Origin: Rickettsiales bacterium | GTDB taxonomy: Bacteria > Pseudomonadota > Alphaproteobacteria > Rickettsiales > JAJNBL01 | NCBI GenBank assembly: GCA_021156175.1 | Contig: JAJNBL010000001.1 | Span: 372,001 to 436,000 of the forward strand | Reading direction: 5' to 3' | Length of the DNA stretch: 64,000 bases | Part shown: in pieces, positions 18,752 through 26,410 of the stretch | Layout: the number at the start of each line of letters is the position of its first letter | Numbering within the stretch: position 1 is the stretch's first letter | Notes under the pieces: model-generated | The model's database searches: none | Told to the model about the DNA's origin: nothing | Seen by the model: only the letters and a program-made list of their open reading frames with translations | Program-made: the position numbers and the translations under genes

Positions 18752-18925
18752 ATGGCCATTTGTATTGTCTGGTCACACTCGGAAGGGCGTCATGCAGATC
18801 GCAGGATCTTCCTAGAAAACCGGGAAATTATATGCAAATCGGCGCGTATGCGCATCGATGCGGATACCTCTTTCTCTCCGTTATTCCCTAACCTCTCTAC
18901 CGTTACAGAAGGAGAATCACTATGA
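18752..18925 (+). CDS. Candidate small gene between flgF and flgG (57 aa)
   Basis: An ATG with AAAGGAAAAAGG a few bases upstream opens a 57-codon frame that closes with TGA at 18923-18925, overlapping the flgG ATG as ATGA. It fills the unusually long gap between flgF and flgG exactly. The product begins MAICIVWSHSEGRHADRR and is hydrophilic, with two cysteines and no membrane helix or signal peptide. I recognise no family. Support is limited to the ribosome-binding site, the overlap and the fit; it could also be a chance frame in a leader region. The overlap suggests translational coupling with flgG, which also has its own GGAG. Confidence 0.4.
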   Translation: MAICIVWSHSEGRHADRRIFLENREIICKSARMRIDADTSFSPLFPNLSTVTEGESL

Positions 18926-19713
18926 TGCGCGCTTTAAGTATTGCCGCAACCGGAATGCAAGCTCAGCAGTTGAATGTGGAGGTGATCTCAAACAACATCG
19001 CCAACATCAACACTACCGGCTTTAAACGCCAACGGGCGGAGTTCCAGGATCTCCTATACCAAAACGAACAACGCGTAGGCACAAGCTCCAGCGCAGCGGA
19101 TACCATCGTTCCAACTGGTGTACAGATCGGTCTTGGTGTGAATACCGGAGCCGTTTATCGTATCAATGAACAAGGGGAACTCAATCAAACAGAGAACAAA
19201 TTCGATGTCGCAATCCGTGGAAGGGGATTTTTCCAAGTAGAACTTCCTGATGGTTCTTTTGCCTATACGCGCGCAGGCTCTTTCCAAGTGAACGGAGATG
19301 GTGAGCTTGTTACGGTCAAAGGATTGCGGGTATCACCCGGTATTACCATTCCGAATAACACCACTGATGTCACCATCAACGAAAGTGGGGAAGTGCTCGC
19401 AACAATAGACGGACAAATTGACCCACAAAACGTAGGACGAATTGAACTTTCTACCTTCATAAACGAAGCAGGATTGCAGGCAATTGGGGATAACTTCCTG
19501 CTCGAAACCGCCGCATCTGGCCCTGCAGTAGTGGGCAATCCTGGAGAGGAAGGTGTTGGAGGTCTTTTGCAAGGATATCTCGAAGCATCGAATGTTGACC
19601 CAGTGCGCGAAATTACCAGTCTGATCGTTGCACAGCGAGGCTATGAACTGAATTCTAAAGTCATCCAGGCGGGTGATGAAATGATGCAAACAGCTAACCA
19701 AGCACGGCGATAG
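18922..19713 (+). CDS. flgG: Flagellar distal rod protein FlgG
   Basis: A 263-residue rod protein. N-terminal MMRALSIAATGMQAQQLNVEVISNNIANINTTGFKRQR is the classic FlgG start; the body contains GRGFFQVELPDGSFAYTRAGSFQVNGDGELV, and the C-terminus LEASNVDPVREITSLIVAQRGYELNSKVIQAGDEMMQTANQ. It forms the distal rod within the P and L rings. GGAG lies 7 bases before the ATG. Its start overlaps the candidate small gene, and flgA follows after 36 bases. Confidence 0.97.
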   Translation: MMRALSIAATGMQAQQLNVEVISNNIANINTTGFKRQRAEFQDLLYQNEQRVGTSSSAADTIVPTGVQIGLGVNTGAVYRINEQGELNQTENKFDVAIRGRGFFQVELPDGSFAYTRAGSFQVNGDGELVTVKGLRVSPGITIPNNTTDVTINESGEVLATIDGQIDPQNVGRIELSTFINEAGLQAIGDNFLLETAASGPAVVGNPGEEGVGGLLQGYLEASNVDPVREITSLIVAQRGYELNSKVIQAGDEMMQTANQARR

Positions 19714-19749
19714 TAAATAATCGTCAGGCTAGATAATAATGGAGGGGAT

Positions 19750-20508
19750 ATGGTACGCTATCTTATAGGACTTCTGGTATGGGCTTTAAGCTTATCTCCA
19801 GCATTCGCAGGCGATACTACGTATGTTCCGCGAACGACGGTGGAAAATCTTATCAGCCAGCAGTTAACTGAACGTCAGGTACTGACCTTAACGAGCGAGA
19901 AAGGAAAGCTCTCTGTAACCTTAGCAGGATATGCGAAAGGCTTCCCGCTTAATGACGGACAAAACGCCACTCCAGACGTACAAAACTTGGTGCTGCAAAC
20001 AAACGTGAATCGCTTTACAGCCGATATTCAATTCCCTGGGAATACGGAACGTTTTAGCGTGCATGGAAGCTACAGCGAAGCGGTAGCAGTACCTGTGCTG
20101 AAACAAGCATTACGGTCAGGTACGGTCATCAGTGAAAATGATATAGCCTGGAAAGAAATCCCGCTGCAACTTGTACGCGGAGAAATCATCACCGAAGCCG
20201 ATGCACTGATTGGTCAACAACCCACCCGTCGTTTACAAGCGAATCGTCCTATCCGCAACGGTGATATCATGGCGCCTTATCTTGTAAAACAGGATGAAGT
20301 TGTCCAAATGCTCTATGAAACTCCATTCGTTCGGCTCCAGGCTCCAGGAAAAGCGCTGGAAGATGGAATGGCAGGAAAATTCATCCGGGTACAAAATCTG
20401 GACAGTGGAAAAACCGTTCTGGCTCGCGTTACGGATACGAATATGGTCACCGTAGGCAACATTACTCCGAAGAATCCTGCAATCAACATGGTATCGTATG
20501 AGCAATAG
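19750..20508 (+). CDS. flgA: Flagellar P-ring assembly chaperone FlgA
   Basis: A 252-residue periplasmic protein with a signal peptide (LIGLLVWALSLSPAFAG) and a C-terminal SAF domain starting near residue 115 (VPVLKQALRSGTVISENDIAWKEI). FlgA helps assemble the FlgI P-ring around the rod. The final block GKFIRVQNLDSGKTVLARVTDTNMV is family-typical. The gene overlaps flgH by 11 bases, so the two are coupled. Confidence 0.92.
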   Translation: MVRYLIGLLVWALSLSPAFAGDTTYVPRTTVENLISQQLTERQVLTLTSEKGKLSVTLAGYAKGFPLNDGQNATPDVQNLVLQTNVNRFTADIQFPGNTERFSVHGSYSEAVAVPVLKQALRSGTVISENDIAWKEIPLQLVRGEIITEADALIGQQPTRRLQANRPIRNGDIMAPYLVKQDEVVQMLYETPFVRLQAPGKALEDGMAGKFIRVQNLDSGKTVLARVTDTNMVTVGNITPKNPAINMVSYEQ

Positions 20509-21259
20509 ATTCTTTCGCATTACCCTAGCATTTTTAGCGTTGACGACTCTTACCGCCTGCGAAGCGATGTGGACACGGCTTGAAAATTCCGGCAGTGATC
20601 CTAAGCTCGCAGAAGTCGAAGTCCCCATGAAGAAGGAGGGTTACCGCCCCCTCAAATGGCCAGAAGCAGAAGAACAACCGAAAATCGATGGTCGTCAAAA
20701 TGTCGGTTCACTCTGGCAACCAGGTGGCAGAAGCTTTTTTAAAGATGCCACCGCACGCCGCGTGGGCGATATCCTCAAAATTATCGTGATGATTGATGAT
20801 AAAGCCGCACTCGATAATGCAACGGACCGGAAACGTGAATCAGAAAATACGGCCGGTGCATCAAGTCTTTTTGGTCTCGAGAACCTGATGGTTGGATGGT
20901 TACCCGGCAAGGCAACTCCTTCTGCGCTCGTGAATACTTCTTCAAGCAGTACACATAAAGGGGAAGGCACCACCGAACGGGAAGAAAAAATTGAAACACA
21001 AATCGCCGCAATCGTAACGCAAATTCTTCCAAACGGTAACCTTGTGATAGAAGGTGACCAGGAAGTAAGCGTTAATAATGAAATCCGCAAAATAACCGTA
21101 ACCGGTATGGTACGTCCTGAAGACATCGCCGCGGATAATAGTATTGATTCTAATTTGATCGCCGAAGCACGTATTGGCTACGGCGGACGCGGACAATTGA
21201 CTGATGCACAAAGTCCACGTGTGGGCCATCAGATTATCGATGCGATTTCACCATTCTAA
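20498..21259 (+). CDS. flgH: Flagellar L-ring lipoprotein FlgH
   Basis: A 253-residue outer-membrane lipoprotein with lipobox LTAC (Cys near residue 22). The body has the FlgH hallmarks SLWQPGGRSFFKDATARRVGDILKIIV, LPNGNLVIEGDQEVSVNNE and the closing VRPEDIAADNSIDSNLIAEARIGYGGRG. It forms the ring through which the rod passes the outer membrane. It is the last flagellar gene here; flgI is not in the window. Confidence 0.95.
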   Translation: MSNRFFRITLAFLALTTLTACEAMWTRLENSGSDPKLAEVEVPMKKEGYRPLKWPEAEEQPKIDGRQNVGSLWQPGGRSFFKDATARRVGDILKIIVMIDDKAALDNATDRKRESENTAGASSLFGLENLMVGWLPGKATPSALVNTSSSSTHKGEGTTEREEKIETQIAAIVTQILPNGNLVIEGDQEVSVNNEIRKITVTGMVRPEDIAADNSIDSNLIAEARIGYGGRGQLTDAQSPRVGHQIIDAISPF

Positions 21260-21307
21260 TACCGCTTCAAGCATGGTATGGTATTCACTCCATAAGGAGG
21301 AGACACC

Positions 21308-22129
21308 ATGCCCACCGTTGCCTGTATTCAGTTGAGCACACAAGATACGATTGAAATCAATATTCGTGAGGCTACTCTCCTTATCGAAGAGGCCGCCGCC
21401 AAAGGTGCAGATTTCATCGCACTGCCTGAGAACGTATCGTGCATGGGAGTCGAAGGGGAACAACTTAAAGCCCTCTCCCCTGCCCAAGATCGCCATCCGG
21501 TCGTCAAAGCAATGCAAGAGAATGCAAGAAAGTTAGGGAAATGGATCTTAGTAGGTTCAGTGCCCGTAGCAATTGGGGAACAGGACAGACTTTCCAACCG
21601 CTCCCTTCTCATCAATAACGAAGGAACCGTTGTAGCAGCCTATAACAAGATTCATCTGTTTGATGCCGATCCCGGCGATGCGAGGGCATACCGAGAATCC
21701 TCCCGTTTTTACCCAGGCGAGAAGTCCGTTATTGCCAAAAACACCCCCATAGGCACCCTCGGGATGACCATCTGCTATGATCTGCGCTTTGCCTATCTTT
21801 ACCGGGCACTTGCTCAAGCAGGAGCAGAATGTATTACCGTCCCTTCCGCATTTACCTATACCACCGGCATTGCCCACTGGCATACGCTACTTCGAGCACG
21901 TGCGATTGAAACAGGATGCTATATTATCGCCCCAGGCCAATGCGGTACCCACCCTGGGCACCGACGCACTTACGGGCACTCCCTGATTGTAAATCCATGG
22001 GGAGAGATCATCGCAGAGGCCGATGAACAACCCGGAGTGACACTTGCTTCCATTGATCTCGCGCAAGTGCACGATGCCCGTAAACGGGTAGCCTCATTAA
22101 GCCACGATAGAAAATTTAGCTTTGATTGA
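21308..22129 (+). CDS. Carbon-nitrogen hydrolase (nitrilase superfamily, Nit1-like)
   Basis: A 273-residue amidase of the Nit branch. The Glu-Lys-Cys triad is visible: E in FIALPENV (near residue 42), K in AYNKIHLFDAD (near residue 112) and C in GMTICYDLRFAYLYRAL (near residue 155). Relatives hydrolyse deaminated glutathione (metabolite repair), a likely but unproved role. An excellent AAGGAGGAG precedes the ATG. It is downstream of flgH in the same direction but 48 bases away, and is not a flagellar gene. Confidence 0.88.
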   Translation: MPTVACIQLSTQDTIEINIREATLLIEEAAAKGADFIALPENVSCMGVEGEQLKALSPAQDRHPVVKAMQENARKLGKWILVGSVPVAIGEQDRLSNRSLLINNEGTVVAAYNKIHLFDADPGDARAYRESSRFYPGEKSVIAKNTPIGTLGMTICYDLRFAYLYRALAQAGAECITVPSAFTYTTGIAHWHTLLRARAIETGCYIIAPGQCGTHPGHRRTYGHSLIVNPWGEIIAEADEQPGVTLASIDLAQVHDARKRVASLSHDRKFSFD

Positions 22130-22183
22130 TAACTTCTAGTAGTATATTAAGAATGTTTTTACGAACTTGGGGTAAAAATCGCA

Positions 22184-22212
22184 CCTCAGAATGGAGTTTT
22201 TTGTATTCTGAG
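22184..22212 (+). terminator. Hairpin after the nitrilase gene
   Basis: Arms CCTCAGAAT and ATTCTGAG enclose a 12-base loop that contains a T-run. It lies 55 bases after the nitrilase stop. The T-run is in the loop rather than after the stem, so terminator function is uncertain; an RNA structure in the leader of the pilin gene is the alternative. Confidence 0.4.
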
Positions 22213-22364
22213 AGGTACATACAGCCAATTTCTGGCAATGTGGTATCAGGATTAGTCGCTTAAAGACGTGAGTACTTCTTAAGCAGAGCTGAGTCATAAG
22301 GTAATATTAACAATTTTAAGATACTCTGGTTGTTGGAGCTATTTTAATACCTAAGGAGAAGATT

Positions 22365-23126
22365 ATGCGTAACTCTATTATACTTAAACGTCGCCAGAAG
22401 CAAAAAGGCTTTACGCTGATAGAGCTTTCGATCGTATTGATTATTATCGGCCTGATTGTGAGTGGTGTACTTGTTGGACAGGATTTGATTGATGGCGCTA
22501 AATTGCGCGCGCAGATTGGACAAATTGGCGAATTTAACGCCGCCGTTAATACCTTCAAACTGAAATATGATGCACTCCCAGGGGATATCGCAAACCCTGC
22601 AAACTATGCCTTATCGAGCACGAACATCACTGGAGATGGGGATGGTGGTCTGGAAGATGACCAAGGCGCGATTCTCAGGGCATCCGATGAAATCACAGGT
22701 TTTTGGACACATCTTTCCCAGGCTTCCTTAATTCCAGGTGCCTATGTTGCCGTTGCTGCAGGTGGTACCAGTGCATTGACTACCAATATCCCTAATGCCA
22801 AAATTGGAACCGGAGGTGTAGGGGTATATGGTGTCAGTGGCATTAACTACTATCATATCGGGGCAACTGCAGGTGCGGCTGACGTGGCAACTTTTGCCAA
22901 TAACCTTACACCTCTACAAGCCAGAACCATTGATAGTAAAATGGATGATGGGGTTCCAGGGACCGGTATCGTATTAGCCAGAACAGGAACAGCTGTAGCA
23001 AATAGTACTGTAACAGGCAACTGTGTAACTGACGTAGGCGCAGACACAACGATTACCTCCGCAGATATTGCTTACACACTGTCAGAGCTGACCAAAGCCT
23101 GTCAGCTCCGCCTGAAAATGAACTAA
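22365..23126 (+). CDS. Orphan type IV prepilin / pseudopilin-like protein
   Basis: A 253-residue protein with a class III signal: basic leader RRQKQKG, cut before FTLIELSIVLIIIGLIVSGVL, with Glu5 present. This is the signature for prepilin peptidase and N-methylation. The rest is a Gly/Thr/Asp-rich globular domain with a C-terminal pair of cysteines (NCV...KACQ) likely to form a disulfide. No peptidase, ATPase or other pilus gene is near, so the assembly system must be elsewhere. AAGGAG lies 8 bases before the ATG and a terminator follows. Confidence 0.85.
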   Translation: MRNSIILKRRQKQKGFTLIELSIVLIIIGLIVSGVLVGQDLIDGAKLRAQIGQIGEFNAAVNTFKLKYDALPGDIANPANYALSSTNITGDGDGGLEDDQGAILRASDEITGFWTHLSQASLIPGAYVAVAAGGTSALTTNIPNAKIGTGGVGVYGVSGINYYHIGATAGAADVATFANNLTPLQARTIDSKMDDGVPGTGIVLARTGTAVANSTVTGNCVTDVGADTTITSADIAYTLSELTKACQLRLKMN

Positions 23127-23150
23127 TATTCGATACATGATCTTTATCCT

Positions 23151-23184
23151 ACCGCCCTACGATGCACTCGCAGGGCGGTTTTTT
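23151..23184 (+). terminator. Rho-independent terminator after the pilin gene
   Basis: Stem ACCGCCCT / AGGGCGGT with the loop ACGATGCACTCGC, followed by TTTTTT. Confidence 0.9.
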
Positions 23185-23248
23185 ATGGCTTTCTGGTATA
23201 AACTCCCCTATATACCGTATCAGGCTATAATTATGTAAAGAGAACGCC

Positions 23249-23803
23249 ATGGAAGTCCTTGATACCCCTTTAGATACTGTCAAAATCGTCCAGCTCAAAG
23301 TCCATGGAGACAGCCGTGGATTTTTCGTTGAGCGCTTTAACGAAACCCTCTTCGCGAAACATGGACTTCCAACCGTATTTAAACAGGATAACCATTCCCG
23401 CTCGGCGCCTGAGGTATTGCGTGGCCTGCATTATCAATTCGCTCCCGCCCAAGGAAAGCTGGTTGGAGCCATCCGCGGACGTATCTGGGACGTAGCCGTC
23501 GATATTCGTCCAAATTCCTCTACCTTTGGCCAGCATTTTGGGATAGAATTAAGTGATATGAATGGCAAGCTGCTGTGGGTTCCTGGCGGATTTGCGCATG
23601 GCTTCTGCGTCCTGGGTGATGAGCCTGCGGATGTGCTCTATAAGGTCACAGCGCTGTATAACCCCGAAGGCGAACGCGGATTGCAATGGGATGATCCGGA
23701 TATGGCCGTGAAATGGCCAATCACGAACCCAACACTTTCCACCCGGGATAAAACACAAGCTTCTTTTGCAGACTATAAGAAAAATCCACCGATATGGTCG
23801 TGA
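23249..23803 (+). CDS. rfbC: dTDP-4-dehydrorhamnose 3,5-epimerase
   Basis: A 184-residue cupin epimerase in dTDP-L-rhamnose synthesis. Motifs: DSRGFFVERFNETLF near residue 25, KQDNHSRSAPEVLRGLHYQ with the catalytic His near residue 65, GRIWDVAVDIRPNSSTFG, and VPGGFAHGFCVLGDEPADVLYKVT. The rest of the rfb pathway is not in the window, so the gene is isolated. erpA starts one base after its stop, an odd pairing in function but clearly one transcript. Confidence 0.95.
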   Translation: MEVLDTPLDTVKIVQLKVHGDSRGFFVERFNETLFAKHGLPTVFKQDNHSRSAPEVLRGLHYQFAPAQGKLVGAIRGRIWDVAVDIRPNSSTFGQHFGIELSDMNGKLLWVPGGFAHGFCVLGDEPADVLYKVTALYNPEGERGLQWDDPDMAVKWPITNPTLSTRDKTQASFADYKKNPPIWS

Positions 23804-23804
23804 T

Positions 23805-24134
23805 ATGACGGTTACACTCACAGAGAACGCCACTACCCGCATTGCTCACTTGGCTTCCAAGCAGGAGAAGCCTGGCGCGATGTTGCGCATTACAGTGGAA
23901 GGCGGAGGATGCTCCGGTTTTCAATACCGTTACGATTTCCCCGTCTGGGAAAAAGCGAGTGATGACACGGCCTTCACACATAATGGCGTGACGTTATTGA
24001 TCGATGCGATTTCACTAAAATTTATGGAAGGCACGACGCTCGATTTTGTCGAAACACTAGGCAGCGCCATCTTTGAAATCCGCAACCCCAAAAGCAAAGC
24101 AAACTGTGGCTGCGGGAATTCGTTTGCGGTTTAG
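23805..24134 (+). CDS. erpA: A-type iron-sulfur cluster carrier (ErpA/IscA family)
   Basis: A 109-residue protein from the ATG at 23805. The three ligand cysteines are in GGGCSGFQY (near residue 36) and at the C-terminus in NCGCGNSF. A-type carriers receive Fe-S clusters from the scaffold and pass them to client proteins. An upstream start at 23766 would lie inside rfbC and is not preferred. ErpA, IscA and SufA cannot be separated reliably by eye; the symbol is the usual alphaproteobacterial choice. Its stop overlaps the end of the convergent glutamine-synthetase-like gene. Confidence 0.85.
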   Translation: MTVTLTENATTRIAHLASKQEKPGAMLRITVEGGGCSGFQYRYDFPVWEKASDDTAFTHNGVTLLIDAISLKFMEGTTLDFVETLGSAIFEIRNPKSKANCGCGNSFAV

Positions 24135-24988
24135 GGCGTTTTCGCATTCATGAAATGCAAAATCGGCTTTAAATGATACGGCGCTTTGGTATATTGCGCA
24201 TCATCCGCATTCCCCCAAATCTTAGGGCATGGCGGCACTATTTTACCCACAATACCCTCCCGGATTCCATCGAGTATCGCACAAAATACCTCATATGGAT
24301 CGGCATCCATCCCAGGCACGCGGTGCTCAATATGACGCATTTCCGGGATCCCAGTAGATTCGGGTATTCTCAAGGCAACCGAACGGTTATTGCCGCCCCA
24401 GCTGACCATGGTTGGCACTTCTGCCCCACCGTGTCTGATGCGTTTTCTAGAATCTTCCGTAGGCAAGAATGCAGCAACAGAGGATGGCAACGCGGTGAGC
24501 AGCCCCCCTATCGCATAACGCATCATCAGGCTTTCTTCCTCACCGGAATCTTTCGCAAATACCGCCTTGCCTTCCTTATCCCAGAGACTGATATGGATAT
24601 GCATCCCATTGCCAGGCTGGTCAGAGAATGGCAATGGCGACATCACAGCCGTTACCCCACATAAACGCGCAGCTTCCGGTATAAATTGATCCCGGAGTAA
24701 CAGCATCGCTTCCGCAAGGGCGAGCGGCAAATCCGTGGGGATCGTATGAAGTTCATATTGGTGTAGCCCGCGCTCTTTGGTCAGCGGCGACACCTTCACG
24801 GGTAATTCCCGGCACAACTCCGCCAAAACAGCAGAAAAATCATCTATAGAAACAGGCTGGGATACGGGAATGAGATAAAATTCTAGCTCCGCAGCACAGA
24901 GTACCAAAAAGCCTGTCGCTTGCTGGAATATCTGATACGCACTCTGTAGGTTTAGGCGTGTCATGGCGAATGATATACCCAAAAACAC
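24131..24988 (-). CDS. Shortened glutamine-synthetase-like catalytic domain
   Basis: A 285-residue protein from a GTG (or 277 from the ATG at 24964). It matches the catalytic domain of the glutamine synthetase superfamily: ELEFYLI near residue 35, NGMHIHISLWD near residue 125, NNRSVALRIPESTG, and EHRVPGMDADPYEVFCAIL near residue 230. The usual ~100-residue N-terminal beta-grasp domain and the start of the catalytic domain are missing. Full-length family members are about 440-470 residues. Repeat D lies just upstream, where the missing part would be expected. It may be a decayed gene, or a compact gamma-glutamyl-amine ligase relative. The start has no clear ribosome-binding site. Confidence 0.7.
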   Translation of the reverse strand: MFLGISFAMTRLNLQSAYQIFQQATGFLVLCAAELEFYLIPVSQPVSIDDFSAVLAELCRELPVKVSPLTKERGLHQYELHTIPTDLPLALAEAMLLLRDQFIPEAARLCGVTAVMSPLPFSDQPGNGMHIHISLWDKEGKAVFAKDSGEEESLMMRYAIGGLLTALPSSVAAFLPTEDSRKRIRHGGAEVPTMVSWGGNNRSVALRIPESTGIPEMRHIEHRVPGMDADPYEVFCAILDGIREGIVGKIVPPCPKIWGNADDAQYTKAPYHLKPILHFMNAKTP

Positions 24989-24998
24989 TAAAAGGAAA

Positions 24999-25120
24999 AA
25001 ATTGCGCTAGCGTGATGCGAAAACGAGGATTTATGAGAACCGAAGCGATACGTACTTTAGGGTACGTGAGCAACGGAAACACAATAAAGCATCGTTTGCA
25101 GCCAGCGCTAGTCGCAATTT
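24999..25120 (+). repeat. Dispersed palindromic repeat, copy D
   Basis: A ~120-base palindrome with outer arms AATTGCGCTAGCG and CGCTAGTCGCAATT and an inner hairpin ACGTAC TTTAGG GTACGT. GGTACGTGAGCAAC is identical to copy B. Its right end reaches the stop codon of trxA. Confidence 0.75.
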
Positions 25121-25454
25121 AGGCTAGTTCTTTCTCGACCCACTCGTAGAGGCTACTTTTCGGTACCGAACCTACTTTCGTTGCTGCGGGCTGACCATTT
25201 TTGAATACCATGAGCGTTGGGATACCACGCACACCGTATTTTTGGGGAGTTTCAGGATTTTTGTCGATATTGACTTTCACGACTTTGAGTTTGCCATCCA
25301 TATCATCGGAAAGCTCATCAATGATCGGGGCGATTTGACGGCACGGGCCACACCATTCAGCCCAGAAATCTACTAATACAGGCGTAGAGGCAAGAAGCAC
25401 ATCTTTTTCAAACGCATCATCGGAGGTTTCTACAACGTGGGAATTAATACCCAT
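25119..25454 (-). CDS. trxA: Thioredoxin 1
   Basis: A 111-residue cytoplasmic disulfide reductase. The active site WAEWCGPCRQIAP is at residues ~30-42, the cis-proline region is YGVRGIPTLMVF and the C-terminal helix SLYEWVEKEL. Length is typical. AAAGG lies upstream at a suitable distance. The 3' end is formed by the edge of repeat D. Confidence 0.97.
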   Translation of the reverse strand: MGINSHVVETSDDAFEKDVLLASTPVLVDFWAEWCGPCRQIAPIIDELSDDMDGKLKVVKVNIDKNPETPQKYGVRGIPTLMVFKNGQPAATKVGSVPKSSLYEWVEKELA

Positions 25455-25723
25455 AGTACTTTACCTTTTAGGTTTTTCTCTTTGTCATAAGCCGCACATA
25501 AAGGAGTACACCCTTCACATGGCATAGCTTCTTCGCAATGTAGAATTTCCGCCGAATAAGTCAAGTCTTATGTATGAAAAGACACAGGGAAATAATAGGA
25601 TTTTAATATATTGAAGCAACTATAACTTAAGAAGACGGGAGCATCTCATCCATTCTTTACGCTTTCTTCCTCTCCTATAACCGCTATAATCCCCCTTATA
25701 CTGATATTGAAAATAGGCAGCCT

Positions 25724-26410
25724 ATGGCCAAAAAGTCACTGAAGACTCAATCCGCATCTCCAGCCCCCACCCTCCTCACGCCAGAGCAAATCGATACCGT
25801 ATTTGCACGCTTGTCGGCCGAGAACCCAACCCCTAAGACAGAGCTCGAATATACCAATCATTATACGCTGTTGGTTGCCGTAGTCCTTTCCGCTCAATCG
25901 ACCGATGCGGGCGTCAACAAGGCTACGCGCGCACTGTTTAAAGCCGTACATACTCCGGAAGAGATGGTGACGCTGGGGGAATTGGGCTTAAAGCAGTATA
26001 TCAAGACCATTGGGCTTTTTAATTCCAAGGCAAAAAACATTATCGGGTTAAGTGAGCAGCTCATCGCCAAACATAATAGCATCGTACCCGAAGATTTCGA
26101 GGCGCTAGTAGCACTTCCCGGAGTAGGCCGGAAAACCGCCAATGTGATTATGAATTGTGCCTTTGGCCACCCGACTATGGCGGTGGATACGCATGTCTTT
26201 CGGGTGAGCAACCGGATTGGCCTCGTCTCCACCAAAACGCCCGAAAAGACCGAGCACCCACTCATCGCCGTGATCCCCGACCGCTGGAGAGAACATGCTC
26301 ATCATTGGCTGATTTTACATGGACGCTATGTCTGCAAAGCCCGGAAACCCGAATGTTTCCGCTGTATCATCCGGGATATCTGTCTTTATCCTGAGAAGAC
26401 AGTTGCCTAA
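25724..26410 (+). CDS. nth: Endonuclease III
   Basis: A 228-residue base-excision repair glycosylase/AP lyase for oxidised pyrimidines. The HhH motif LPGVGRKTANVI carries the catalytic Lys, and VDTHVFRVSNRIG the catalytic Asp. The [4Fe-4S] cluster site C-x6-C-x2-C-x5-C is intact at the C-terminus (CKARKPECFRCIIRDIC). It overlaps the convergent esterase gene by 4 bases. Confidence 0.97.
   Translation: MAKKSLKTQSASPAPTLLTPEQIDTVFARLSAENPTPKTELEYTNHYTLLVAVVLSAQSTDAGVNKATRALFKAVHTPEEMVTLGELGLKQYIKTIGLFNSKAKNIIGLSEQLIAKHNSIVPEDFEALVALPGVGRKTANVIMNCAFGHPTMAVDTHVFRVSNRIGLVSTKTPEKTEHPLIAVIPDRWREHAHHWLILHGRYVCKARKPECFRCIIRDICLYPEKTVA

Noticed and set aside
24173-24664. 163-aa plus-strand ORF opposite the glutamine-synthetase-like gene
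   Set aside because: The minus frame carries the family motifs; the plus frame has none and begins at a poor start.
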